Below are positions 21,137-31,384 of a stretch of 64,000 nucleotides of DNA, in pieces. The stretch spans positions 22,116,472 through 22,180,471 of the forward strand of contig NC_091181.1 of the NCBI RefSeq assembly GCF_040958095.1, read 5' to 3'. The stretch is from Procambarus clarkii (lineage: Eukaryota > Arthropoda > Malacostraca > Decapoda > Cambaridae). Position 1 is the first letter of the stretch. Each line of letters begins with the position of its first letter. A program made the position numbers and the translations under genes. The notes beneath the pieces are model-generated. The model was not told where the DNA came from and made no database searches. It saw only the letters and a list, made by a program, of their open reading frames with translations.

Positions 21137-21381
21137 ACCCTCTCAACTTTTTATGCTCATCATAGCTTTAGACACACACACACACACACACACAGTGTCG
21201 GGACTATATCTGCGACGGAATTCAACCTCCCAACGACACTAGTCATGGCTAAGAGATCTGAATTAAATTTCATTGACCCTTCACATTACCAGAGAACACG
21301 AGCCTCGTATATATATGCACGGTAAACATGCTTAAACTCACAAGTCGGTAAAACTTGACTTGTATATATTGTAAACTCACA
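21137..21381. other. No gene; CA microsatellite
   Basis: Unique-looking sequence between two CR1 pieces, with a CA run at about 21172-21194. No ORF is supported. Confidence 0.5.
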
Positions 21382-22116
21382 ATATCTATTTTTTGTGCGG
21401 ACAAGAGCATTTAAATAGATTATTTTGTTTCTTAGACTTCTACTGTTAGTGTAATATACGATAAGTGCATTTGGTTATTATGAGGCCCTTAAGGGTCTCA
21501 TAATAACCAAAATATTCAAAATAATAAAAAAAAATTCTCTTTTCCTGATCATTTTTACCAATTTGTTTTCCCCACAAACACGTACTTTTATTACCCCCTT
21601 TATCCATATCATATCCCATACCACTATCTACTTACAGTTTAAACCCAATCCTAAACAAAAGCCTCCAACGAGTTCCCAACAACAACCCCAGCCCTCAATA
21701 GATGCACCCCATCCCGAGCATACATTTCCTTTCTTTCATAGAAGTGTTCCTAGTTATCTATGAAAGATATTGCATTTGATTTGCAATATTTTTCTAGTCG
21801 GTAACTGACACCAAGTGCCCTCGACAACCATTCATTTCCAGCTCCCTTTTTTGGAGGAATGACATATGATCGGGATTCCTCCGTTGCTCGTATGGCTGTC
21901 TTAAACCACTATCATTTCCTCACTCCTAACTCGTCCAACATCATTTCCACCTGCACTAATACAAATAATGGGTTTGTTCCCATTTCCAGCCATAATATCA
22001 TTCATGTTGCCGACAATATCACCAACTCCAGCTCCCAGATTGCAGACTTATAACGTGGTTCCCCTATCTCTGGCACAAAAAATTCTATCCAAATACCACA
22101 CCTGGGAATCTCCCAC
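21382..22116 (-). pseudogene. Old CR1 fragment, ORF1 end and ORF2 start
   Basis: Read on the minus strand, this follows CR1 from the GDSQ region of ORF1 (about 22060-22116) through DGVHLSRAG (about 21690-21720) into the first about 80 codons of ORF2. It has many substitutions and deletions, so it is clearly older than copies B, E and L. A palindrome at 21470-21511 interrupts it. Confidence 0.8.
21470..21511. repeat. Zero-spacer palindrome, 21-bp arms
   Basis: The arms meet at 21490/21491 with one mismatch. The palindrome sits inside the old CR1 fragment, in the sequence corresponding to the start of ORF2. Confidence 0.8.
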
Positions 22117-22194
22117 AACCACACTTCAGTCGCTGAGTGTAGCAGTACACAGTTACAGTCACTCCCTCAGTTACTCTTTTAGTACAGTGTAACC

Positions 22195-22614
22195 ATGTCG
22201 CCCCAGGATATGACTTTCCTAACCATCCTTCTTGAATTATTAACGTCAGAAGGACACAGCGATATAGTAGCAAGAGCAAGGAAAATTGCTGAAGACGACC
22301 CAACCCTAAACGAAGCACCGTGGCAACTTGTAGGCAACGGAAAGGCTAACAAACGAAGAAGAACCGAAGAAACGTCCAAAGAAACCAAACTAGAAGCAAA
22401 TCAAAACTCAAGAGGAGCACCCAAACCAATGCCAAGGACCATATTCAAGACCAAAAAACCAGTGGAAATCAAAACTCAAGAGGAGCACCCAAACCAATGC
22501 CAAGGACCATATTCAAGACCAAAAAAACCAGTGGATGGTCCCACTTATGCTTTCATTGCCGCACTGGAAAAGAATAATCCAGGATCAGATCTTGGAGCCA
22601 AGCCCGACATTTGA
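22195..22614 (+). pseudogene. LINE G ORF1, N-terminal part
   Basis: 139 codons from ATG 22195. The N-terminus (MTFLTILLELLTSEGHSDIV) is shared with copy H at 47780. A direct duplication of about 68 bp (22398 and 22466 starts) is followed by one extra A, and together they restore the reading frame, so the protein runs on into DGPTYAFIAALEK. The frame then stops at 22612-22614; continuing ORF1 sequence lies in other frames (22681-22910) up to the zinc knuckles. Confidence 0.7.
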
Positions 22615-22909
22615 GGTAGATATAACATATCCACACCTAATCCGGATATAATCACAAACCTCAGGAACACAGAACACCTAGTGGAACTGAAACCAGAAGA
22701 AAGAATCACCAAAATGATAGTTCAAAATTTCCCGGTCGAAGTTCATGCAAACAGACTCCTAGAATGCCCAAATGTCACAACGGCGGAAAGATGCAAGCAC
22801 AACAATAACGAAACAAGACAGGTTCTTGTAACAATAAAAGGACCTCGCATCAACACTGAGTGTTGGCATCTATGGTCAATTCAGGCTGAGACTGTACAAC
22901 CCAGAACCC

Positions 22910-24505
22910 ATGCGCTGTTACAGATGTCAGCGCTTCGGCCACCACAAAGATGGCTGCAGAGGCCCGGAACGATGTGGTGTATGTAGCGAGCTCCACAATA
23001 CCGACATATGCAAGAATCTGCACAAAGAAGGCAGACAAACGAAAGCAAAATGCCCGAACTGCGGGGATACACATCACGCCTGGAACAAACGATGCCCAGA
23101 AAGGGTAAAAAGAATACTAGCTTTCGGATCAACCCAGCAACCCAAAGTAACAACTTCGAGACCCCAATCGACCAGACCCTCGGTAAAAAGCCAGTGGTAC
23201 ACCACTCGGCAAGTCCGAATAAATGAAGATCAGCAACAGTTTGGCGCGCAGAGTCCTTCTGGTCTGGGCAAGGACGGGGCCTCCAACAACTGGAGGGGGC
23301 AAGGTGGCGCTGCTCCACTGGGAGACAGCAACAGAATGGATCGGGGCGGCAGAGAGAACATGCCTGCCGTTGCCTCCGGGACCTCCCAGGCAGGAATAAT
23401 GATCCCAGCATCATCGGGTGCCCCAGTGGCTGGATGTAGCAAGGGCGCTTCGGCCCAACCAGGAGTCTCCTCACCCGCTAAGAAGAAAGTCACCACTCCA
23501 GCCAAGAAGACAAACTGTCGGGAAAACCAGTACTATAAAAACCATGGACTCAATGATTCCACTATAAACGGAAAAATGGACAATCTCAAAATTATACAGT
23601 GGAATATTCAAGGACTCAAAAGCAAAGCACAAACACTCAGAGCAGTGCTTCTCAAGGATAGCATTGATATTGTTCTACTCCAAGAAACACTCACCAGGAC
23701 TGGCAGATTTATCAATATCCCAGGATATCAAGGATTCCACTGCCCTATGGCACAAGGTGGCACCAGAGGCATTTCAATTCTAGTAAGAAATCATATCAAT
23801 GCCACGGCAATCACAGACCTGCCCAACTGTGGCGAGAACGTCGAAATTATGGGAATTAAGCTCACTATGAGGAACTCAACGCTGTCCATTTTCAATGTAT
23901 ACAAGAGCCAGAGAGAACATGACATGGATCTCTCAACAATCTTTGAAATAGCAGTCACTACACCTACTATCATCTCTGGTGACTTCAACGCTCATAGTGA
24001 ATTACTTCTTGATTCACCAAGAACCGACGCCAACGGAAGACATATTGAACACCTTTTGGATGAAGTGCCTGAAGTCAGTCTGCTTAATTCGACGGAACCA
24101 ACCCACACTGGTGGGGGAAAGTTTGATCTCACGTTTGTTTCCACCAGTATTTATGAGTTGTGTCATTGGTCAGTGGATCATGTTCTGACCAGTGACCACT
24201 TTGCCACAAAAACAGTTATTAATATAGCACTACCTCCTAGACCTCTAGCTCCCGAGCCCGGATGGGACTTTATCAAAGCAGATTGGACGAAGTTTCAGGA
24301 AGCTCTCGAAACTTGGCACCAAAACTACACTCCTCCTGACAACACCGAAGAAATGGAAAAAGATTTAGTAAATGCAATACATAGAGCAGCAAATCACGCC
24401 ATCCCCAAGAGGAAAACAATTACCCAACAACACAAGGACCATTGGTATTACTGTGATAGGATCAAAGAGCTACATAACAGACTAAATCGTCTGAAAAGCT
24501 GTTGA
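22910..24505 (+). pseudogene. LINE G: zinc knuckles fused in frame to the endonuclease
   Basis: A 531-codon open frame. Residues 3-16 (CYRCQRFGHHKDGC), about 22-34 (CGVCSELHNTDIC) and about 47-61 (CPNCGDTHHAWNKRC) are CCHC knuckles of an ORF1 RNA-binding protein. About 150 Ser/Gln/Gly-rich residues follow. At about residue 223 (internal ATG 23576) a full apurinic-type endonuclease begins: IIQWNIQGLKSKAQ, LLQETL, SGDFNAHSELL, LTSDHFATK. ORF1 and ORF2 are therefore one continuous frame here. It ends soon after the endonuclease, and no RT motif follows. This is either a natural single-ORF design or a fusion by loss of the ORF1 stop. Confidence 0.75.
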
Positions 24506-24689
24506 GGAATGGGACTCATTAGTGAGCATTCTGCATCTACATCCGCCACCAAGATAATGTTAATAAAACAAGATTAAACAAGTGCAATAAAAACAGAAGC
24601 GACAAATAAGCAGGGAAAAAGGAGAAGTCCTCTCCTCCATTTTAAACTTAGACCTAAATATCACAGGAAAAAGGTTATCATGTATAACC

Positions 24690-24775
24690 AAACTCAATTA
24701 CGGGCTCACCATAGCCCGTGCTACATGGACACACTGTTCTGAATAGCTAAATCTTTAACAACAACAACATCCCAC
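24690..24775 (+). repeat. LINE G 3' end: hairpin and AAC-rich tail
   Basis: A short stem-loop with arms CGGGCTCACCATAGCCCG is followed by a GCTAAATCTTTAACAACAACAAC tail. A homologous end occurs at about 49013-49080. Such conserved 3' hairpins serve as RT recognition sites in some LINEs and the SINEs that borrow them; the role here is inferred. Confidence 0.65.
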
Positions 24776-25330
24776 AACCAAAATTCTCTAAAGCACTTCC
24801 TTTACTTTCTGAGCACTTTGTAGGACCTGCTCTTCGTTGCTGTCCCTTTCGAACGAACTGCAGGCTCACCACAGCACTGTGATGAGTGCTGTGGTGAGCC
24901 TGAATTCGTACAACTGGTTAGAAATGTTAAAAAAAGATATAAGGAGGGCAAAACAAGAAACTGATGTTCGTATAGCAAGGCAAGCAAAGGAATATCCAGA
25001 ATTTTTTTTCCAGTTATATAGAACAAAGGTTAGGGAAGGATTGGTCAATTAAAAACCGTGAGAGGTCATAACGGATAATGACGAGGAGACGAGTAGTATT
25101 TTTAATAAATATTATATCTATTTATTGAAAAACAATTTAACTATGCCTTCAGCCCAACAAGTCCTCCTCCCCATGTAGGTGGGGACGAGGAAAGGTTGAC
25201 TAGCTTAACAGTTATCAGGAATGATGCTATTAAACAAACTCTGCAACTCAATCCAACCAAATCCCCAGGGCCGGACAAAGTGTTTGCCTGGGTGTTTAAA
25301 GAATGTAAAGAGGAGCTTCACAATCCTTCA
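24771..25330 (+). pseudogene. Old CR1 copy with inverted ORF1 piece
   Basis: About 24771-24885 is minus-strand CR1 ORF1 (the ECCGE...EVPKQTLVVG coding region, reversed). About 24902-25330 is plus-strand ORF2 (EFVQLVRNVKK... to RVFKECKEEL), with many indels. The two meet in a 17-bp perfect hairpin (24861-24902). The layout is 5' piece inverted, 3' piece forward. Divergence from copies B and L is substantial. Confidence 0.75.
24861..24902. repeat. Perfect hairpin, 17-bp arms
   Basis: Arms 24861-24877 and 24886-24902 with an 8-base loop. The arm sequence is CR1 ORF1 (the GTGCTGTGGTGAG coding segment), so it marks a CR1-CR1 inversion junction. Confidence 0.85.
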
Positions 25331-25353
25331 CCAGGTCACCTGGTGACTCTAGG

Positions 25354-25731
25354 GTAGTGAAGGACCTGGTGACTAGTGTAGTGAAGGACCTGGTGACTAG
25401 TGTAGTGAAGGACCTGGTGACTAGTGTAGTGAAGGACCTGGTGACTAGTGTAGTGAAGGACCTGGTGACTAGTGTAGTGAAGGACCTGGTGACTAGTGTA
25501 GTGAAGGACCTGGTGACTAGTGTAGTGAAGGACCTGGTGACTAGTGTAGTGAAGGACCTGGTGACTAGTGTAGTGAAGGACCTGGTGACTAGTGTAGTGA
25601 AGGACCTGGTGACTAGTGTAGTGAAGGACCTGGTGACTAGTGTAGTGAAGGACCTGGTGACTAGTGTAGTGAAGGACCTGGTGACTAGTGTAGTGAAGGA
25701 CCTGGTGACTAGTGTAGTGAAGGACCTGGTG
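25354..25731 (+). repeat. 24-bp minisatellite in CR1 ORF1, about 16 units
   Basis: The unit GTAGTGAAGGACCTGGTGAC plus TAGT is repeated almost perfectly. In the plus frame it encodes VKDLVTSV. The unexpanded CR1 ORF1 at 40440-40470 has a single VKDLVTLV in its N-terminal coiled coil, so the array arose by in-frame expansion of that segment. Two further units lie right of the SINE (26042-26110), which shows the SINE landed in the array. Confidence 0.92.
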
Positions 25732-26041
25732 TTTACTAGTTGTGTTTTTACGGGGGTTGAGCTTTGCTCTTTCGGCCCGCCTCTCAACTGTCAATCAACT
25801 GTTTACCAACTACTTACTAACTACTTTACTAACTATTTTTTTCCCCCCACCACACACACACACACACCCCAGGAAGCAGCCTGTGACAGCTGACTAACTC
25901 CCAGGTACCTATTAACTGCTAGGTAACAGGGGCATTCAGGGTGAAAGAAACTTTGCCCATTTGTTTCTGCCACATGCGGGAATCGAACCCGCGCCACAGA
26001 ATTACGAGTCCTGCGCGCTATCCACCAGGTTACGAGGCCCC
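25732..26041 (-). mobile_element. tRNA-derived SINE inserted in the minisatellite
   Basis: Minus strand. The 5' head at about 25975-26041 has an A box (TGGATAGCGCG) and a B box (GGTTCGATTCC) with tRNA-like spacing. The body (GGGCAAAGTTTCTTTCACCC, GGTACCTGGGAGTTAGTCAG), a GT run and the tail GGCGGGCCGAAAGAGCAAAG to ACAACTAGTAAA follow. I recognise this layout as a SINE family widespread in decapods. CCTGGTG flanks both sides, a probable target duplication, though the host array is itself repetitive. Confidence 0.85.
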
Positions 26042-27354
26042 CCTGGTGACTCTAGTGTAGTGAAGGACCTGGTGACTAGTGTAGTGAAGGACCTGGTGAC
26101 TCTAGTGGGAGCCCTGAGGACAGAGTTGGACTCTCTGCGGGAGGAGGTGCGTCAGCTGAAAGAACAACGAGAAGTAACGAAGGAGGAGACCAGTAGTAAA
26201 GGGACCTCGTCTTGGAGAGTTGTGAAAGACAGGGGCCTTAAGAAGACTTTGATAAAGCCGCCTTCAAACGCCATAGCAACTTCTAATTCATTTGACGTTT
26301 TGGAGGACGAGTGCTGTGGTGAGACTGCGGATCACGCAAAAGGGAAAGCAACGAAGAGCAAGGAAGCGCAGGCCCCTCAGAGAGTAAAGGAAGTACCTAA
26401 CCAAACCTTAGTTGTGGGAGATTCCCAGATAAGGTATTTGGATAGAACGTTTTGTGCTAGAGATAGGGGGAACAGGTTAAGGGTTTGCTATCCCGGAGCT
26501 GGCATTGGTGATATTATAAACAACATGAATGATATTATGGCTGGAAATGGGAACAATCCCATTATTTGCATTAGCGTGGGAGGAAATTATGTTGGTTGAG
26601 TTAAGAGTGAGGAACTGATTCAAAGGTATAAAACAGCCATAGAATTAGTTAGGAGCAAGGGAGGAATCCCGATCATATGTGGCATTCTTCCAAGAAAGGG
26701 AGTGGGAAATGAATGGATATCGAGGGCACTTGGTGTCAATAGCCGGCTGGAAAGATATTGCAAATCAAATGCAATATCTTTCATAGACAACTGGGAACAC
26801 TTCAATGGAAGAAATGAAATGTATGCTCGTGATGGGATGCATCTATCGAGAGCTGGGGTTGTTGCTGTTGCGAACTCGTTGGAAGAAGTGGTTAGAGGTG
26901 TTTGTTTGGGTTTAAACTGTTAGTAGATAGAGGTATGGGAATTGATTTGGAGGAAGGAGGTAATAAAAGTATGTGTTTGTGGGAGAAAGGAATTGGCAAA
27001 ATGATCAGGGAAAGAGAAGGGCCTCAAAATAACAATTCACTTAGGGTATATTACACTAACAGTAGAAGTCTAAGAAATAAAATTAACGAATTAAATGCTC
27101 TTGTCTGCACAGAAAAAATAGATATTATTGCACTTACCGAAACGTGGATGAATGTAGAAAATAGAGAACTATTAGCTGAATATCAAATAAATGGATTTAA
27201 ACTATTTCACACATATATTAGACGAGGAGGTGGAGTAGCCATATATGTTAGGGACAATTTGAAATGTAGTCTCAAAGAGGGAATCAAAACTGAGCCAAAC
27301 CCAGAAACTATTTGGATAGAATTAAACGAAAAAGCTAATAATATTATAATAGGA
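26042..27354 (+). mobile_element. CR1 LINE copy C, ORF1 plus start of ORF2
   Basis: Continues from the ORF1 minisatellite (25354) through ORF1 and the first about 140 codons of ORF2. CR1 homology ends abruptly at about 27354 (after NNIIIGV). ORF1 has two lesions: the third hydrolase block is GGNY instead of GGND, and a TGA at 26598-26600 replaces an Arg codon. In ORF2 the HTDRY segment has lost six bases in frame. Confidence 0.88.
26120..26923 (+). pseudogene. CR1 ORF1, copy C, nonsense mutation
   Basis: The coiled-coil part (ALRTELDSLREEVRQLKEQRE) and SGNH hydrolase blocks I and II are intact. Block III Asp is mutated (GGNYVG) and the next codon cluster ends in TGA. The frame then reads on from about 26601 to TAG 26923 with DGMHLS as block V. 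The stop sits in the middle of the hydrolase, so a full-length protein cannot be made. Confidence 0.85.
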
Positions 27355-27390
27355 GTTAGCTTGGTTATTGCATCTAGTTTTAAAAAGGGG
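26935..27390 (+). pseudogene. CR1 ORF2, copy C, truncated endonuclease
   Basis: Begins with MGIDLEEGGNKSM as in the intact copy and covers the first part of the endonuclease (TETWM present). It loses homology before GDFN and stops soon after at 27390. No RT. Confidence 0.85.
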
Positions 27391-27399
27391 TAAGAATAA

Positions 27400-27925
27400 G
27401 AAGAGTCATGTTCCAAAAAATTACTCTACAGCATCAATTATTTATGTGCAGTAAGAGGGAAACGGGATCCGCACATACAATTTCCAAGCATTACAACGCT
27501 ATCGAGGTAAACATAACATAAAAAGACAATAATGTAGCAGTATGCTATTAATCAGCTTGTCAAAACTTAACATATGTGATTTCACAGAGTTTTAACCTTT
27601 GCAAGTTTTTCAATGTTTTCTCTTCACTTGTGCGAAGTGAGTCAGACAAAATGTGACATTTCATTATTAGCCAGGCAATACGCTATTAGCTAGATAGTCA
27701 AAACATAAAAGCATTATTTCACAGGATTTTTTTTTCCAGCAAATATGGTTCCTTTAAGCAGTTCAACACATCAAACACCAGCAGTCTGCGAAATTCTCTT
27801 TAGTGAATAATTATCCTTTACAGTATTTCTTGACTAAAATAGCACTCCAAAACATAAGTGGTCATTTTTATTCTCACTGTCGCACTTATAGTCAATAATT
27901 TGTTTCGCAGAGTGACAAGTTATAA
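27400..27925. repeat. Diverged tandem-like AT-rich repeats
   Basis: Phrases of the form CTATTARYYAG...GTCAAAACWTAA...TTTCACAG recur at about 27540 and 27680, with a weaker third at about 27850, suggesting an old tandem array. No coding signal. Confidence 0.45.
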
Positions 27926-28190
27926 TTAGTGACGAGATTTCATAGTGAGCATAGTTTTAAGAGAGTTCACATTGTATTAATTACGGTTATGGATATGTTA
28001 TGTTTATGAAGATCATTACTTCTTATTTTTACCCATTTCCCCGCGCCCTGCTTTTCAGTCTTCTCATTCTTTTCAAATAAAGTTCGCTTACTGTTTTCCA
28101 GCAGATTGGCTTCACATTACATATATTAATCAACTTTCAAAATCAGTTCAGTTTCTTTTCAATATCACAGCTTTGTTGTTCCCCTGTCAC
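27926..28190. repeat. Interspersed ~260-bp repeat, copy 2
   Basis: Partner of 17320-17580, collinear over its whole length. Here it is not interrupted by CR1 and continues into TGTCACTGTCTAGTTCAAGA, so it represents the unfilled form of the site that CR1 copy B entered. Confidence 0.75.
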
Positions 28191-28229
28191 TGTCTAGTTC
28201 AAGACCTCGTATTATCAATGTCATTAATA

Positions 28230-28600
28230 CTACTATCATCAACCATGTATTGGATGTCTCAGACATTCAGTTAACAACTTAGTAAGTGTTTATTGAACGT
28301 GGGAATCACTTCGTGTGTGCTCATTTTAGTTTAGTTTAAAGTTTTCCATCTTAAATTAATACTACTATCACCAACTATGTACTGGATAGCTCAGGCATTC
28401 AGTTAACAACTCAGTAAATGAAAATCACTTCATGTGAGCTCATTTTTAGTTTAGGATAAGGTTTTTCCATCGTAAAATACTATCATCATCAACTATGTAT
28501 TGGGTGGCTCAATCATTCAGTTTAAAATTCAGTAACTGTTTACTGAACATAGATATCCCTCCATGCGACCTCATTTTTAGTTTAAAGTTTCTCCATTGTG
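28230..28600. repeat. ~120-130-bp tandem repeat, first cluster (3 units)
   Basis: Each unit carries ATCAACYATGTATTGG, CATTCAGTT-AACAACTCAGTAA, GTTTA-TGAAC, CATGTG-GCTCATTTTTAG and TTTAGTTTAAAGTTTYCCATC. Starts fall near 28240, 28372 and 28490. The same unit recurs three times at 30745-31090. Confidence 0.85.
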
Positions 28601-28604
28601 GGGG

Positions 28605-30560
28605 TTTTCTTTTTTGCTTTCACGACTGCAATGCGTACGTCGCCAATGTACATGTGGCAGACGCTTCACGAAGCTGTCGGAATTTGCAGAATAGAAAATA
28701 CGAGAGCAACCGTACAGGGCCCGGGAGCAAGGTCGAGTTAGTCCTTGAAGGGTCTCTTCTCAGACTAGCCTCACCTGGTCTTGCTCCACGTGGATCGTTG
28801 GAATCTCCTCAATGATTTAACACTTTAAAGGACTCCTAGGGTCCTCGTCACATTTATAGTTTAGTGAATAATAGGCAACTCGGTGTTGTTGACACTAGAG
28901 CTGAAGGCTTCAGTATTTGATTGGCAGTATTCAGAAGTGGTTCAACGGAAATACCGCATAAAGCTTAACAGTAGTTTATTTACTAACTTAACCACTAATA
29001 CACAGGGTGCTTGATTTACTTTAGATTGGCGTCAGCAAAGCTATGGTTGTATTAGCGAGACTCTTGACGTCTGGCTAAACGACTCATATCCACTCGTGGA
29101 GAAACACCTAACTTAACACAGTTGACAGCCAATCATTAACACGGCAACCTAACTGCCGGTATCAAAGGGATCACAAGAATTCCAACCGGATATTCGGTAA
29201 TAATGATATGCAATAAATCAACAAATACACTGTCAATGGGACAGGCAATAACATGCAGAATAATAATGTCACACAATAGCTAAATGTGTGGTGTATGTGA
29301 AGCTCACATTCAACAGACGAGTGAAATGCCGTGATACCACACAGAAACACGCATTCACTGTCGATTCACCTATAACCTGTGACAGGTATGAGAAGGCGAG
29401 ATCTGTGGTTGATACCTCAGATCAACACAGACACAATAAAACAATGACAAGATCTTGTACTTACAGATAGGGTACCTTTCCTTGCTCGCTCACTCGCTCA
29501 CTCACTCAGGCACATTTTATACAAGCACTCTTAGGTGGCCTGACAGCTGGTTTCGCTCGTAGACACGGAGGGTACTTGCAGTAGGGCGGGCTGTATGCTT
29601 AACAGACAGACACACGCGCACACACTGGCACTGGCGATGAGTAAGGTGGTGACGTCACGTAGTAAGGAGGGCGGCGGCGGCGGGCTCTCGAGGTACTGAG
29701 GTACTGGGACGAGTGGCGGCTAGCGGCAGCTGTGGTACCATGCAGGTACACTTGTGGTAAAGTCACACACAGGTTACTTAGGCGGCGGCACTGCCTTAGT
29801 TCACTAAGTCACTCACAACGATCTTTGTCACCAGGGGTTACCTGATACCAGTCTGTTTCGCTCTGGAGATTTATCACTTTAGGCTTCTGAATAATATATT
29901 CACACTCGTGATTCTGGGCGAGTGTGTCGTATAATCTTCAGACGCTGAGTTAACTTGACGGTGAGGAATGGACGGTTGTTCAGTTTATTGGCCGATAGAC
30001 AGAACAGAACACGTCCTCTTGGTTTGGTATCCCTCACTTGAATGGTTTACAAGTGCTGCCAGGCATCTCGTGGCACCCAGCACAAAAGAGTTACAATTTG
30101 ACCAATAGCATTGCAGCAAATGGGCGGGAACCAATCATATTAGCTCGTTCGATGAGCAGTAGCAGGAGTGACGTCATGAACACGTCACGAACACGTCATA
30201 GCTGTTATTCACAATCGCGCCGGTTGACCCCAGAGGTCAGACGGTCTGGCGTCTACTCTCGTCTCTCACGCGGGCACCAGCCATGTACTCACTGACCCTT
30301 TGGAGTGGCAATGCTTAACTCCCTGTATCTACTTCCTGCCTGGACATACGGCGGCCTCCGTATTATAAAAGTGTTCCTGGTTAAGTGGGCATTCTGGAGA
30401 TACCCAACATGCCAGGTCACTATCCAGGGTTAACAAATAGGTTAAATAGGAAATAGGAATAGAAATTGTGCACAAGATCGGTGCACTGTGCACAGCAATG
30501 AGCCATTCCAGTCAGCTGTAGGAGAATCTTGAGAGACACACATCCATCGTAAAAAAAATA
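28605..30560. other. 2-kb segment interrupting the tandem repeat; no gene recognised
   Basis: This lies between two clusters of one tandem-repeat family. It is GC-richer than its surroundings at 29480-30300 and includes a GGCGGCGGCGG run (about 29670). It has two perfect TGACGTCA palindromes (29650-29657, 30169-30176) followed by ACGTCACGAACACGTCAT. Only short ORFs exist. It may be a transposon long terminal repeat or untranslated leader, but I cannot identify it. Confidence 0.4.
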
Positions 30561-30569
30561 AAATATTAC

Positions 30570-30745
30570 TATCACAAACCTGGATAAGCACCTCCAAAGG
30601 ATACCTAATCAACCAGGCTGTGACTCATACGTCAGGCTGCGAGCAGCCGCGTCCAACAGCCTGGTTGATCAATCCAGCAACCAGGAGGCCTGGTCGACGA
30701 CCGGGCCGCGGGGACGCTAAGCCCCGGAAGCACCTCAAGGTAAGG
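30570..30745 (+). pseudogene. LINE 3'-end fragment, decapod type
   Basis: The plus strand encodes LDKHLQRIPNQPGCDSYVR, then AASNSLVDQSSNQEAWSTTG, then a stop, followed by GGAAGCACCTCAAGGTAAGG. I recognise this as the common C-terminus and 3' end of a LINE family abundant in crustaceans, different from the CR1 copies here. No upstream ORF2 is attached. Confidence 0.65.
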
Positions 30746-31090
30746 TAACCTTGTATTGGCCGGCTCAGGCATTCAGTTTACAACTCAGTAAGTGTTTACT
30801 GAACGCAAAATCGCTACATGTGTGGTCATTTAGTTTAATGTTTCCCAATCTTAAAATATTACATATCAACCATGTATTGGGTGCTCAACCATCCAGTTTA
30901 CAACTCAGTAACTGTTTACTGAACGCAAAATCGCTACATGTGTGGTCATTTAGTTTAATTTAAAGTTTTCAATCTTAAATTAAATTCTACTATCATCAAC
31001 CTAGTATTGGGCTCTCGGGCATTCAGTTAACCACTCGTTAAGTGTTTACTGAACGTCGAAATCATTTCCTGTGTGCCCATTTTTAGTTGA
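30745..31090. repeat. ~120-130-bp tandem repeat, second cluster (3 units)
   Basis: Units start near 30750, 30868 and 30997 and match those at 28230-28600. The first unit begins right after the LINE 3' end, so a 2.1-kb insert appears to have split one array. Confidence 0.85.
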
Positions 31091-31384
31091 ACCCGTCTCC
31101 ACTCCAAACCGGACCTGTGGTCCGAGTCAGGACCTAGGGTCCCGTATCTTGCCTCACCTCGACGTTCACATGGCAGGTGACGGAAGAAACTTTAGAGCAT
31201 TTTGTATAAAGTTTATCATTCACCAATATTATAAATGTAACGTAACTTAAATACTTTTTCTTTGTCTGCATTAAGCCAAGTGGTTCAGTTTTTTGTCACT
31301 AATTGTTTATTATATATAAATTGTATAGAAAAAATTATTTGTTAAGGTTTAATAGCATAAAATATTTAAAGTATTTATTTCATC

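Larger units (their letters stand above)
22117..24775 (+). mobile_element. Gag-endonuclease LINE copy G, RT deleted
   Basis: A non-LTR element distinct from CR1. It has a 5' leader, an ORF1 with three zinc knuckles, an endonuclease, and a 3' end containing a hairpin (CGGGCTCACCATAGCCCG) followed by an AAC-repeat tail (about 24700-24775). The same 5' leader and 3' end occur at 47.7-49.1 kb (copy H). Between the endonuclease and the tail there is only about 180 bp, so the RT domain is missing. The overall style is Jockey-like, but with no RT I cannot place it firmly. Confidence 0.8.

Noticed and set aside
25354..25731. Possible CRISPR array
   Set aside because: Units are directly contiguous with no spacers, and the DNA is eukaryotic retrotransposon sequence.
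25296..25893. Long open frames on both strands (150-180 codons) over the 24-bp repeat
   Set aside because: They are open in several frames because the unit length is divisible by three; only the plus frame matching CR1 ORF1 has meaning.
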